A stretch of 64,000 nucleotides of DNA, from positions 17,267 through 81,266 of the forward strand of contig JACJNV010000105.1 in the NCBI GenBank assembly GCA_014695175.1, read 5' to 3'. The number at the start of each line of letters is the position of its first letter. The first letter of the stretch is position 1. The stretch is from Microcoleus sp. FACHB-DQ6. GTDB lineage: Bacteria; Cyanobacteriota; Cyanobacteriia; Cyanobacteriales; Microcoleaceae. Positions 54,566 to 62,873 of the stretch are shown here, one piece after another. A program made the position numbers and the translations under genes. The notes beneath the pieces are model-generated. The model saw nothing but the letters and a program-made list of their open reading frames with translations, made no database searches and was not told the DNA's origin.

Positions 54566-56485
54566 ATGTCTTTAAATGTTGAACTTTTAGAGCAAAGTTT
54601 TGAGAAAATCAAACCTCGTGCTGATGAATTTGCCGCTAGCTTCTACGAAAAATTGTTTACAAATCACCCAGAGTTGAAACCGCTGTTTGCCACAACTGAT
54701 ATGGCAAAGCAACAGAAAAAGCTCATAAGTGCTCTGGTTTTGGTAGTAGAAAATCTCCGCTCTCCAGAAGCTTTGGAGCCAGTTCTCAAGGCATTAGGAG
54801 GCAGACACATCGGTTATGGAGTAATTCCCAAATATTATGGGCCAGTTGGAGAAGCACTACTGAGTGCTTTTGAGCAATCTCTCCAGCAAGATTGGACTCC
54901 CGAAGTAAAGCTGGCGTGGACAAATGCCTACAGAGCAATTACTGCTTTGATGTTAAAAGGCGCCGGGGTAGAAACGACACCTGAAGAAGTTCAATTAGAA
55001 ACAGAGATAATTCCAGAGAAACCGGTGACTATAGCAGCTAATCACCAACTAGAATCAGTTGCCGAAGAAGAGCCAAAATTAGCCGTAGATGTACTGGAAA
55101 GCAGTTTTGAGAAAATCAAACCTCGTGCTGATGAATTTGCCGCTAGCTTCTACGAAAACCTCTTCATCGCTCACCCTGAATTTAAACCGCTGTTTGCCAA
55201 TATCGCTATTGAAAAACAACAGAAAAAGCTCATTAATGCTTTGGTATTGGTAGTAGAAAATCTCCGCTCTCCAGAAGCTTTAGGGCCAGTTCTTAACGCC
55301 TTAGGAGGCAGACACATCGGCTATGGGGTAATTCCAAAATATTATGGTCCAGTTGGAGACGCACTGCTCATGGCTTTTGAGCAGTCTCTCCAAGAAGATT
55401 GGACTCCCGAAGTAAAGCGGGCGTGGACAGATGCCTACAGAACAATTACTGGTTTGATGTTAAAAGGCGCAGTTGTAGTTTCTACACCAAATGTTGTCCC
55501 AAATCAAAAAGATGTCACCCATAATCAGCCAAAAGAACTAAAAACGCAATTACTGAACGAATCTAAGCCGAGCGTGCCACCAACCGAGGAACAGAAAAAG
55601 CCTTTAGTATCAATTCAGTGGGATGGCGAAATTATCCAAAAGATGCTCTCGAAAATAACTGATAGTTATCAGAAAGTTCAGGAGCAATCACTCATTCAGC
55701 GCTTGGGTGAAGTTATCAAAGGAATTTTAGGAAAATTCATTGATAATTTTTGGACACAACCTGCCTGGTTAGTGGCTATTGTTTCAGCAGTTCTGTTCAT
55801 CATAATTTATGTGGCGGCAGACGACAATTCTTTAATTGGAGAGATTTTGCAGAGTGTTGATGCTCTTAGTATGGTCGTTGCTTTAATTTTATTCATTAAG
55901 GAAGCTCCCGATCGCCGGAAGCAATTTCATTACCAAGCTTGGAGTATAGTTGATGCAGCACACGGCGTAAAAGTTAGCTATGCAAGAATTCTGGCCCTCC
56001 AAGATTTGAATGAGGATGGTGTTTCTCTTAGAGGTTTGGATGCTATTGGTGCAGAGTTAATAGATATTAATCTCTCCCGGGCAAATCTGAGTGACACCAA
56101 ATTGAGTGAATCCGACCTCAGTAATGCCAATCTGAGCCACGCTAACCTCAATAATGCTAACCTCAGTCAGGCTAAATTGAGTGGTGCTAATCTCAGTGGT
56201 GCCAACCTGAGTTTTGCTCGCTTGAGTCAGGTTAATCTCAGTAGTGCCAACCTCAGCGGCGCTAATTTAATTTGTGCAGACTTGAGTAACGCAAATATGA
56301 GCGGTGTCAATTTGACGAATGCTAGTTTGAGCGGTGCTAATCTGAATAGTGCCTACCTAAGTGGTGCAAATCTAAAAGGTGCTAAAGTTAGCATTTCTGA
56401 CCTGAGTGGTGCTTTGCTCGAAGGCGCTGTTATGCCTGATGGCTCCAAGTATAAGTCTCTGGAAGATGGGGTCACAAACAAATAA
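54566..56485 (+). CDS. Double globin / membrane / pentapeptide-repeat fusion protein
   Basis: 639 residues. Two globin domains of flavohaemoglobin type (about 1-135 and 172-305) carry proximal His81 and His250 in GGRHIGYGV, B10 Tyr27 and Tyr196 (SFYExLF) and CD1 Phe41/210, so both should bind haem and O2 or NO. A linker of ~80 residues leads to two membrane helices (about 410-460: WLVAIVSAVLFIIIYVA, LSMVVALILFI). A segment QFHYQAWSIVDAAHG...ISYARILALQDLNEDG common in cyanobacterial membrane pentapeptide proteins follows, then about 100 residues of A(N/D)LSxxxL pentapeptide repeats. The two globin DNA copies are nearly identical over long runs (offset 507 bp), a recent duplication. Likely a membrane-bound gas sensor; the output is unknown. 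Confidence 0.9.
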   Translation: MSLNVELLEQSFEKIKPRADEFAASFYEKLFTNHPELKPLFATTDMAKQQKKLISALVLVVENLRSPEALEPVLKALGGRHIGYGVIPKYYGPVGEALLSAFEQSLQQDWTPEVKLAWTNAYRAITALMLKGAGVETTPEEVQLETEIIPEKPVTIAANHQLESVAEEEPKLAVDVLESSFEKIKPRADEFAASFYENLFIAHPEFKPLFANIAIEKQQKKLINALVLVVENLRSPEALGPVLNALGGRHIGYGVIPKYYGPVGDALLMAFEQSLQEDWTPEVKRAWTDAYRTITGLMLKGAVVVSTPNVVPNQKDVTHNQPKELKTQLLNESKPSVPPTEEQKKPLVSIQWDGEIIQKMLSKITDSYQKVQEQSLIQRLGEVIKGILGKFIDNFWTQPAWLVAIVSAVLFIIIYVAADDNSLIGEILQSVDALSMVVALILFIKEAPDRRKQFHYQAWSIVDAAHGVKVSYARILALQDLNEDGVSLRGLDAIGAELIDINLSRANLSDTKLSESDLSNANLSHANLNNANLSQAKLSGANLSGANLSFARLSQVNLSSANLSGANLICADLSNANMSGVNLTNASLSGANLNSAYLSGANLKGAKVSISDLSGALLEGAVMPDGSKYKSLEDGVTNK

Positions 56486-56870
56486 ATTGATGCCAGCTTT
56501 TTTATGACATTTTTGTCTGCTACTCTCCTAAAAGGGTGACGACTCTTTTAGTAGAATAGCTTTGGCTTACTGAAAGGCGCTCGCTACTAATGGTGAGACA
56601 TTACTCTTTAATTTCTGAGACATACACTGTCGGCTCAAGAAGTTGTTGCCTTGCTCAATGAACTGGTAACAGGCTTTGATGAAATGACAGAAAAATACGG
56701 TATGTCTGCGATCGCTGGCTTGTGGTATGGTTGAGCTTATATTCCGTTATCTGTAATTTGGGTGGAATTGGGCAAATTTAAAGATTACGCCTTAAACCGC
56801 TGCATTTAGGCGGAAAACCCCTTTAATTTATTTGCTCAAAACCGACAAACCAATAAGCAACGCTCATTCT
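56486..56870. other. Gap before the urea transporter, with a cyclase relic
   Basis: 385 bp. Apart from the relic at 56612-56734 it holds a CTAAAAGGGTGACGACTCTTTTAG stretch (CTAAAAG/CTTTTAG arms, 56527-56550) that could end the globin transcript. Confidence 0.55.
56612..56734 (+). pseudogene. Relic of a class III nucleotide cyclase domain
   Basis: One frame reads LRHTLSAQEVVALLNELV, then TGFDEMTEKYGMSAIAGLWYG and TGA. This matches the helix after the first metal Asp of class III adenylate/guanylate cyclases (LSPQEVVxLLNxxFxxFDxLxEKYG), where EKIKTIGDAYM would follow. Both catalytic parts are missing, and a TAA precedes the fragment. It is debris of a lost cyclase gene. Confidence 0.65.
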
Positions 56871-58505
56871 ATGGCCACCACAACCGACGAGCCATTACCC
56901 TTACACGAACTTATTTCGCGGATTTTGGCACCGGAACCCTCATTCCAGAAGCCGAAGGGACTTCTATCGGGACTGGGTACGATGCAAGCCCTCAATCAGC
57001 GCCTCGCTAATCAACCCCTGCTGGATTTCATCAACGCCACTTTGCGGGGAATTAGTCAGGTCATTTTCGTCAACAACCCTTTGAGTGGATTGCTAATCCT
57101 CGCTGCTATGTTCATTCAGTCTCCCTGGCTGGGGGGCATGAGCTTAGTCGGGACTGCCAGCGCAACGCTAATGGCGATCGCCCTCAAAGCCAATCCAGGC
57201 GCCATCCAGAATGGGCTCTTCGGGTTGAATGGAATGCTCGTTGGTGCGGCGATGGCGTTCTTTGGGGCGTTTGGCAATGGAGCCTGGAATCCCGTCTGGG
57301 CGATCGCCGCCATTATCCTCTCGGCTCTCACAGCCGTGGTGATGGAGACAGTAGGGACGTGGTTTGCCACCCGGTTTCGAGTTGCTCCACTGGGCATCCC
57401 ATTCAATGGGGTGATGCTCACCTTTCTACTGCTGCTGGCATTTGTGCCCCAACCCTTCTTCGATCTGGGGCCGCCGCCACCCCCTTTTCCAGCGGGTGCA
57501 ATTGACGGATTTCGCTTGATCCAATCGCTGCCGATCGGTCTCGCGCAGGTCTTTTTCTCAGACAAGTTTGTTTCAGTTGTGCTAGTCGTCCTAGGCATTG
57601 CCATCTCTACTCCGATTGGGGCAGTGGTGGGATTGCTCGGTTGCGCCATGTACCTGCTAGCCGGTTTGCTGCTGGGAGCCAAGCCGGATGAATTGTATAC
57701 GGGTTTGTGGGGCTACAATGCAGCTCTCACCGCGACGGCAATTGGGGGAGTGTTTTACACGCCAAACCGTCTCAGCATTTCGATTGGTCTGATCTGTGCT
57801 TTCTTGGCATCGATCGCCAGCATTCTCTTGGCTCCCCTGTTCTCGCTGCTGAAGCTACCCGTTCTGTCCGTGCCTTTTGCCATTGTGACGATTGGGTGCT
57901 GTCTGATTTTGCAGCGATCGCTGCCTTCACTCGTACCCGTGGTGCTGCATACAGTGGCGAGTCCGGAGGAACATCGACAGCGGTTCCGTGCAGCCAAGGA
58001 AACTATTGCTAGCTTCCGGCAACAACTTAGAGCCGCGCTTGAGGGAAAGCAACGCAACATCTTGTTTGAGCAGGCAACTGCTGCGATTAAAGGCGATTTG
58101 CGCTACATCTTCGATGCAATCGATCGCGATCGCAGTGGGTTCCTCTCAACCCAGGAGCTTGCAACTCACTTGCATCAGGCAGGAAAAGTCCTCTCTGAGG
58201 GTGAACTTACCTATCTGTTCAACTGCATGGATAGAGATGGCAGTGGTGCGATCGACTTTGAGGAATTTGGCGAATTAATGTTGCGCCATCAACGGTTGAT
58301 GTCGAGATATACAGAATTTGTCACCTATTTCCTACCCATTGATGTCGATGCAGATGATGCCATCAGTATGCAGGAGATGAATACGGCGCTGGCCAGTTTG
58401 AGAGAGCCACCTCTGTCTGAGGATGAAATCACATTTTTGCAAGAGCAAACAGGAGGACAGGCGTTGACTTGGAATCGGTTTATAGAGGTGCTGCTGCTGA
58501 CTTGA
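56871..58505 (+). CDS. Urea transporter with three C-terminal EF-hands
   Basis: 544 residues from ATG 56871 (a TTG 13 codons upstream is open). Residues ~30-370 are a urea-transporter (UT) domain: NPLSGLLILAAMFIQSPWLGG, GLFGLNGMLVGAAMAFFG, and GLWGYNAALTATAIGGVFY with LPVLSVPF, the duplicated UT signatures. The cytoplasmic tail has EF-hand loops DRDRSGFLSTQE, DRDGSGAIDFEE and DVDADDAISMQE, all with acids at positions 1, 3 and 12. Ca2+-controlled urea flux is a natural inference. The nucleoside hydrolase gene follows at 75 bp on the same strand. Confidence 0.9.
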   Translation: MATTTDEPLPLHELISRILAPEPSFQKPKGLLSGLGTMQALNQRLANQPLLDFINATLRGISQVIFVNNPLSGLLILAAMFIQSPWLGGMSLVGTASATLMAIALKANPGAIQNGLFGLNGMLVGAAMAFFGAFGNGAWNPVWAIAAIILSALTAVVMETVGTWFATRFRVAPLGIPFNGVMLTFLLLLAFVPQPFFDLGPPPPPFPAGAIDGFRLIQSLPIGLAQVFFSDKFVSVVLVVLGIAISTPIGAVVGLLGCAMYLLAGLLLGAKPDELYTGLWGYNAALTATAIGGVFYTPNRLSISIGLICAFLASIASILLAPLFSLLKLPVLSVPFAIVTIGCCLILQRSLPSLVPVVLHTVASPEEHRQRFRAAKETIASFRQQLRAALEGKQRNILFEQATAAIKGDLRYIFDAIDRDRSGFLSTQELATHLHQAGKVLSEGELTYLFNCMDRDGSGAIDFEEFGELMLRHQRLMSRYTEFVTYFLPIDVDADDAISMQEMNTALASLREPPLSEDEITFLQEQTGGQALTWNRFIEVLLLT

Positions 58506-58564
58506 AGAGCGATCGCAATTTTGATACTAATCTCGATCGGACTTTTATACAATCATCCCTTACT

Positions 58565-58570
58565 GGAGGA
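58565..58570 (+). promoter_or_regulatory. Ribosome-binding site deciding the nucleoside hydrolase start
   Basis: GGAGGA lies 10 nt before ATG 58581 and argues against the earlier in-frame start at 58521. Confidence 0.7.
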
Positions 58571-58580
58571 ACCTTATCCT

Positions 58581-59576
58581 ATGACAACTCAACTCACTCA
58601 TCCCAGAATCATTCTCGACACCGATCCGGGCGGAGATGATATCTATGCTTTCCTTTGGCTTCTGAGCTTGGTCAAACAAGGACTTGCTGAACTTGTCGCT
58701 GTTACTTCCGCAGATGGCAATGTCGCTGCTAAACGCACCTTTTCTAGTGCGTCGCAGATTTTAAATTTAGCAGGGTTCCCAGACATTACAGTTGGTCGCG
58801 GTGTCCCCATAAAACAAGTTGTGGAAGATGCCGGACATATTCATGGGGCCGATGGGATGGGCAATCTGTCTCATACTTTACCCCCACCCACCCATAATTT
58901 TGAGGATGCTCGCTACTCCGACGAAATCATCATCGACGAGCTGAACGCAAATCCAGGGGAGATTACCATTGTAGCGATCGGGCCCCTGACAAACCTCGCT
59001 GCGGCGGAAACGAAAAGTCCCGGCATCCTGAAAAAAGCCAAGGAAATTGTCATCATGGGAGGTGCTTTTTTCTGTTCCGGTAATGTGACTCCCCATGCCG
59101 AATTCAATATTTGGTTTAATGCTGAAGCTGCTCAGACAGTATTTGACAGCCGAGATGATATTGTCGTGATGCCGCTAGACGTAACGCGCCACTTAATTTT
59201 CACACGAGATATGACTCACGCAGTCACTCAGGCGAATCCAGAGAGTAAACTTTCTCAATTCTTAATACCTCTTTGTGAGTTCATGATAGGCACAGCCTTG
59301 GGTTATCGAGAAACAGCAGGAATTCCAGGTCTTCTTGTCCATGATGCAGCAACCTTGGGATACCTATTTTATCCAGAAACTTTGATGTTGAAAAGGGCAA
59401 AAGTCCGAGTTGAAACAAAGGGAGAGTTGACACTGGGACAGACATCGATTGATAGTCGTCCTGCACCGAAAACAGGAGCAAATGCCTGGGTAGCGTTGCA
59501 GGTTGATGAAAGCAAATTTTTCACCAGTTTCGTTGAAGATTTGAAGCAGCTATTCACAAGCGCCGAGATTTCGTGA
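58581..59576 (+). CDS. Nucleoside hydrolase (IUNH family)
   Basis: 331 residues. Hydrolyses the N-glycosidic bond of ribonucleosides. Calcium-binding DTDPGGDD at about 13-20 (IILDTDPGGDDIYAF), IGPLTNLAAAE, VIMGGAFFCSGNVTPHAEFNIW and the late VHDAATLGYLF complete the active site. No signal peptide, so cytoplasmic. It sits between a urea transporter and a 5'-nucleotidase, fitting a nucleotide-to-base salvage route. Confidence 0.93.
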   Translation: MTTQLTHPRIILDTDPGGDDIYAFLWLLSLVKQGLAELVAVTSADGNVAAKRTFSSASQILNLAGFPDITVGRGVPIKQVVEDAGHIHGADGMGNLSHTLPPPTHNFEDARYSDEIIIDELNANPGEITIVAIGPLTNLAAAETKSPGILKKAKEIVIMGGAFFCSGNVTPHAEFNIWFNAEAAQTVFDSRDDIVVMPLDVTRHLIFTRDMTHAVTQANPESKLSQFLIPLCEFMIGTALGYRETAGIPGLLVHDAATLGYLFYPETLMLKRAKVRVETKGELTLGQTSIDSRPAPKTGANAWVALQVDESKFFTSFVEDLKQLFTSAEIS

Positions 59577-59664
59577 CGGCGAGATACCCAAGTTTTTTAA
59601 TAAGTTGGGTAGCTGAACTGCCTAAGCCAAATTAAACGTGTTAGTTTCACAAAGGTAAAAAATA

Positions 59665-61143
59665 ATGACGACCACAGAGCGGTTTAAAAAGTTCACTATT
59701 TTGCATTCCAATGATATGCACGGAGACTTTCTGGCAGAGGCTGGGGGTGAAGAGGGTCATCTGATAGGTGGAGTGTCCCTCCTTTCCGGCTATATCAATA
59801 AAGTACGCCAGGAAGAGAAAAACGTGCTTTTTGTCATTTCAGGTGACATGGTGCAGGGTTCTCTCATTGATAAGGAATATAGAGGTATTTCAACTATAGA
59901 AATTATGAATTACCTCGCTCCAGATGTAGTGACTCTGGGGAATCACGAATTGGATTATGGGTTGTCTCACTTACTATTTTTGGAAAAGATGGCAAATTTT
60001 CCCATCGTGAATGCCAACTTGTATATCACAAAGTACAATAAACGCTTGATGAATCCATATGTCATCCTCAATGTAGATGGATTCGATATTATGTTCATCG
60101 GAATTGTAACTGAAGAAGTTCTTAAGTCCTTAAAACGCGATCTCAGTATTAGCACATTTATAAGTCTTGAAGATGCCGCCTCAGAAGTGGGTAAAATTTG
60201 CGACGCCTACAAAAACGAGGACATTGACCTAACAATTCTGCTAACTCACATCGGTTTTGAAGAGGATAAAAAACTAGCAGCAATGCTAAACCCTGAATGG
60301 GGTGTGGATATGATCCTTGGCGGACACTCTCATACATTTTTAGAACAACCAGCCGAAGTTAACAATATTCTGATCGCACAAGCTGGAATTGGCACAGACC
60401 AAATTGGACGTTTCGATATTGTAGTGGATGACGATACTAACAGCATTGTTGAATGGAAGTGGCAACTTCTACCTGTAGATAATAATCTGGCCCAGCCAGA
60501 TGCAGAAATCGAAAAGCTGATTGCGACTTTCCAAGAAGAGGTCGATCGCAAATATAATCGATTGATTGGTCGCTTAGCACATAAACTGACCCATCCTAAT
60601 CGTGAAGAAGAAACGGAATTGGGTAACTTAATCGTTGATATTGTTGCCCAACTAGATAGCTTGGATGTAGCTCTGATAGGAAGCGGTTCAATCCGTCGCA
60701 CAAAATTAGGCCCGCTAGTTACACTGAGCGATCTTAAAGAAGTTTTTCCTTACGACGATGTACTTTATAAACTTAAAGTTACAGGCGTACAGCTTACCCA
60801 GATATTCGCACACATTATGAGACGGGAAAACAGAATACCTGGTGAAAGTTGTTGTTTTCAGGTCAGCAAAGGTATTGAGGGAGTTTACAGTGATTCCCAA
60901 AATCAGCTTGAATCTTTGAGGATTAATGGAGAACCTGTACAAGCAGATGCTCATTACACTATCTGTGTAGAAGAATATCATTACAAAAATTCACTACATA
61001 GTCTAGGTCTAACAAGTGAAGAATTGACAAAATTAGACAACCCAAAGGTAGTTTCAACATCCTGCCAGAATATCCTTGAAGAATACTTTAGCCATCATCA
61101 AAATCTCAACAGCCAGATCGAAGGTCGATTGATCTACAAGTAG
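59665..61143 (+). CDS. 5'-nucleotidase / metallophosphatase family protein
   Basis: 492 residues. The N-terminal calcineurin-like domain has HSNDMHGD, GDMVQGS, GNHELDYG and LGGHSHTF (all metal ligands). The C-terminal 5_nucleotid_C domain has LGNLIVDIV, IGSGSIR and YDDVLYKLKVTGVQL. UshA/YfkN-like, but without a signal peptide, so it probably acts in the cytoplasm on nucleotides or cyclic nucleotides. It lies 88 bp after the nucleoside hydrolase, with a weak TACCCAA/TTGGGTA hairpin (59585-59611) between them. Confidence 0.9.
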   Translation: MTTTERFKKFTILHSNDMHGDFLAEAGGEEGHLIGGVSLLSGYINKVRQEEKNVLFVISGDMVQGSLIDKEYRGISTIEIMNYLAPDVVTLGNHELDYGLSHLLFLEKMANFPIVNANLYITKYNKRLMNPYVILNVDGFDIMFIGIVTEEVLKSLKRDLSISTFISLEDAASEVGKICDAYKNEDIDLTILLTHIGFEEDKKLAAMLNPEWGVDMILGGHSHTFLEQPAEVNNILIAQAGIGTDQIGRFDIVVDDDTNSIVEWKWQLLPVDNNLAQPDAEIEKLIATFQEEVDRKYNRLIGRLAHKLTHPNREEETELGNLIVDIVAQLDSLDVALIGSGSIRRTKLGPLVTLSDLKEVFPYDDVLYKLKVTGVQLTQIFAHIMRRENRIPGESCCFQVSKGIEGVYSDSQNQLESLRINGEPVQADAHYTICVEEYHYKNSLHSLGLTSEELTKLDNPKVVSTSCQNILEEYFSHHQNLNSQIEGRLIYK

Positions 61144-61228
61144 AATGTTCAGAGCTGGTTCTCACTGATTGTGATTATTGAGCCGGCAAGATGCCTGCCC
61201 ACTAAGAAACTAGATTAAGACTGTTTAA

Positions 61229-61937
61229 TGCAAATCACCACAAGGAATATTAGCGGAACCAGAACCAGAGATCAAAATCACATCCTATGATGAGACTGCA
61301 ATTATTTATGAGGTGGAGTTTTTTCTCGAAAACTTTGAGGATGTGGAGCAGATACTCGATCGATTTATGACACGAATCTGGTACGCAGCGCAGCTTCAAC
61401 AACCTGACGCTATATCGCTACCGATATGAATATGCTGTAGAACCTGGGGACAAGGCAGATAGCGCTTTAAGTAAGTTAGCCCAAAGCCTGCACTCAATTC
61501 CCCGATTTATGCCTTTAGCTAGAGAGGCGAAAAATTGGGATGACTTAACTAAGGCAACTATTTTACAGAAGTTTGGTGCGGCAGAGAAGGTCATCCGGCA
61601 GGGCGAGTCTGGTAATACTTTGTACATTATCATTGCGGGTGAGGCTAAGGTCACAGTCACGAAAAAGTTTGGCATGGAGTGGGAGATAATGACTATCTTG
61701 CGCGGTGAGTTTTTTGGCGAGATGGCACTGTTTAGTGGAGAACCAAGTCCGGTATCAATCGCTGCTGTTGACGATTTGCAAGTTCTTGTTATCTACTCAG
61801 ATGCTGTAAAGACGATGATTGAACGTCAACCCAGCTTGGGGCGCGAAATAGGTCAAATTATCGAAGCGCGAAGCAAAGCGGTAAGGATGACCCGGCAGGC
61901 AGATGTTTCTTCCCATGCTGAGGTTGATTCCCTATGA
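61229..61937 (+). pseudogene. Frameshifted relic of an MscS channel with cyclic-nucleotide-binding domain
   Basis: Frame A (61229 to about 61388) reads ILAEPEPEIKITSYDETAI, then IYEVEFFLENFEDVEQILDR and MTRIWYA, the end of an MscS cytoplasmic domain. The sequence continues only after a shift to frame B at about 61389 (LYRYRYEYAVEPGDKADS...), which leads into an intact cyclic-nucleotide-binding domain (ATG 61509 to 61937: AEKVIRQGESGNTLYIIIAGEAKV, GEFFGEMALFSGEPSP). The pore part of MscS is missing upstream. In the phosphate-binding cassette the usual Arg is absent (SPVSIAA in place of PRTAT). The 142-residue C-terminal part might still be translated. Confidence 0.75.
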
Positions 61938-62016
61938 GGATTTTGAACTAAATTGATATGGAGTAACCAATTATTCGTCAATACAACTTAAAGGCGCAAT
62001 AAGTTACATTCTCAAC

Positions 62017-62715
62017 TCAAAATTTATCGATCGCCAAATGCCAGTTTTTCTGGTGTAGCCGATCGCAAATTGGCACTTTCTCAACCGCCAAATATTGCTG
62101 AAATTCTGGTTTTTCTATGCCGCTGCGCCACATTACCAGAGCATCTTCTCCGGTGTCTTCGTAATACCGTTTCCGCCGTCCTGCCTCTTTAAAACCAAAT
62201 TTGTGGTAAAGAGACAGTGCGGCTAAATTAGATTCCCGCACTTCTAAGGTTGCGCGTTCTAATTGTCTATAGTGAGCCTTTTTTAGTAAATCCCAAAGCA
62301 GAGCTTGTCCTAAACCCTGACCTTGAAAGCGAGGATGAATTGCCAAAATTGTAATATGAGCTTCTTCTAAAATTGCCCACAGGCAACCCAAACCGATCAG
62401 GGTTGGGGTAAGTTTTGAGTTGGGAGTTGCTGGCGAGGAGTTCTCAACACTGAGCGGTTTTGAGTTGAGAATGCTGTTCGGCTCGATCGACTCGAGTTCG
62501 CTGTCGAATGTTTCTGATTTGCCGACCTCGGTTTCCGAGACCCACAAACCCAGTAAATCGCTGTTAGGACTGCCTAACTCGCGCCCATAGCCTTCGATCG
62601 TCCACAGTCCGCCAAAACAGAGGCGATCGAGTTCGACTGCACTGTTGAGGTCTTCGGCGGCGAGATGTTTAATTTCTAGAAAACGCACGGCTGTAAATTG
62701 TACACTGGAAAACAC
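62017..62715 (-). CDS. rimI: Ribosomal-protein-alanine N-acetyltransferase (RimI)
   Basis: 232 residues, GTG start. GNAT fold: AILAIHPRFQGQGLGQALLW (acetyl-CoA loop, IHPRFQGQGLG) and LEVRESNLAALSLYHKFGFKEAGRRKRYY. Between strands 2 and 3 about 45 extra Ser/Asn/Pro-rich residues (SETEVGKSETFDSELESIE...) are coded by DNA resembling the TTTTGAGTTGGGAGTT intergenic repeat. The C-terminal ~30 residues after VMWRSG are also an extension. RimI acetylates the N-terminal Ala of S18. Confidence 0.85.
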   Translation of the reverse strand: MFSSVQFTAVRFLEIKHLAAEDLNSAVELDRLCFGGLWTIEGYGRELGSPNSDLLGLWVSETEVGKSETFDSELESIEPNSILNSKPLSVENSSPATPNSKLTPTLIGLGCLWAILEEAHITILAIHPRFQGQGLGQALLWDLLKKAHYRQLERATLEVRESNLAALSLYHKFGFKEAGRRKRYYEDTGEDALVMWRSGIEKPEFQQYLAVEKVPICDRLHQKNWHLAIDKF

Positions 62716-62794
62716 AGTAGCGATTAGCTGTTTGTTGCTAGTCCTGAGTCATAACTCACAAGTCTCCAGACATTAGTCTACTGCCAACGACCAA

Positions 62795-62849
62795 TGACTG
62801 CTGATTAATGACTGCCGACTGCTGACTGCTGATTAATGACTGCTGACTA
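62795..62849. repeat. TGACTGCTGATTAA-type short repeats upstream of lysA
   Basis: Degenerate tandem runs of GACTGCTGATTAAT/GACTGCCGACTGCT. It occupies the divergent promoter gap between rimI and lysA. Confidence 0.8.
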
Positions 62850-62873
62850 ATAACCTAGGATAGTTATTGCGCG

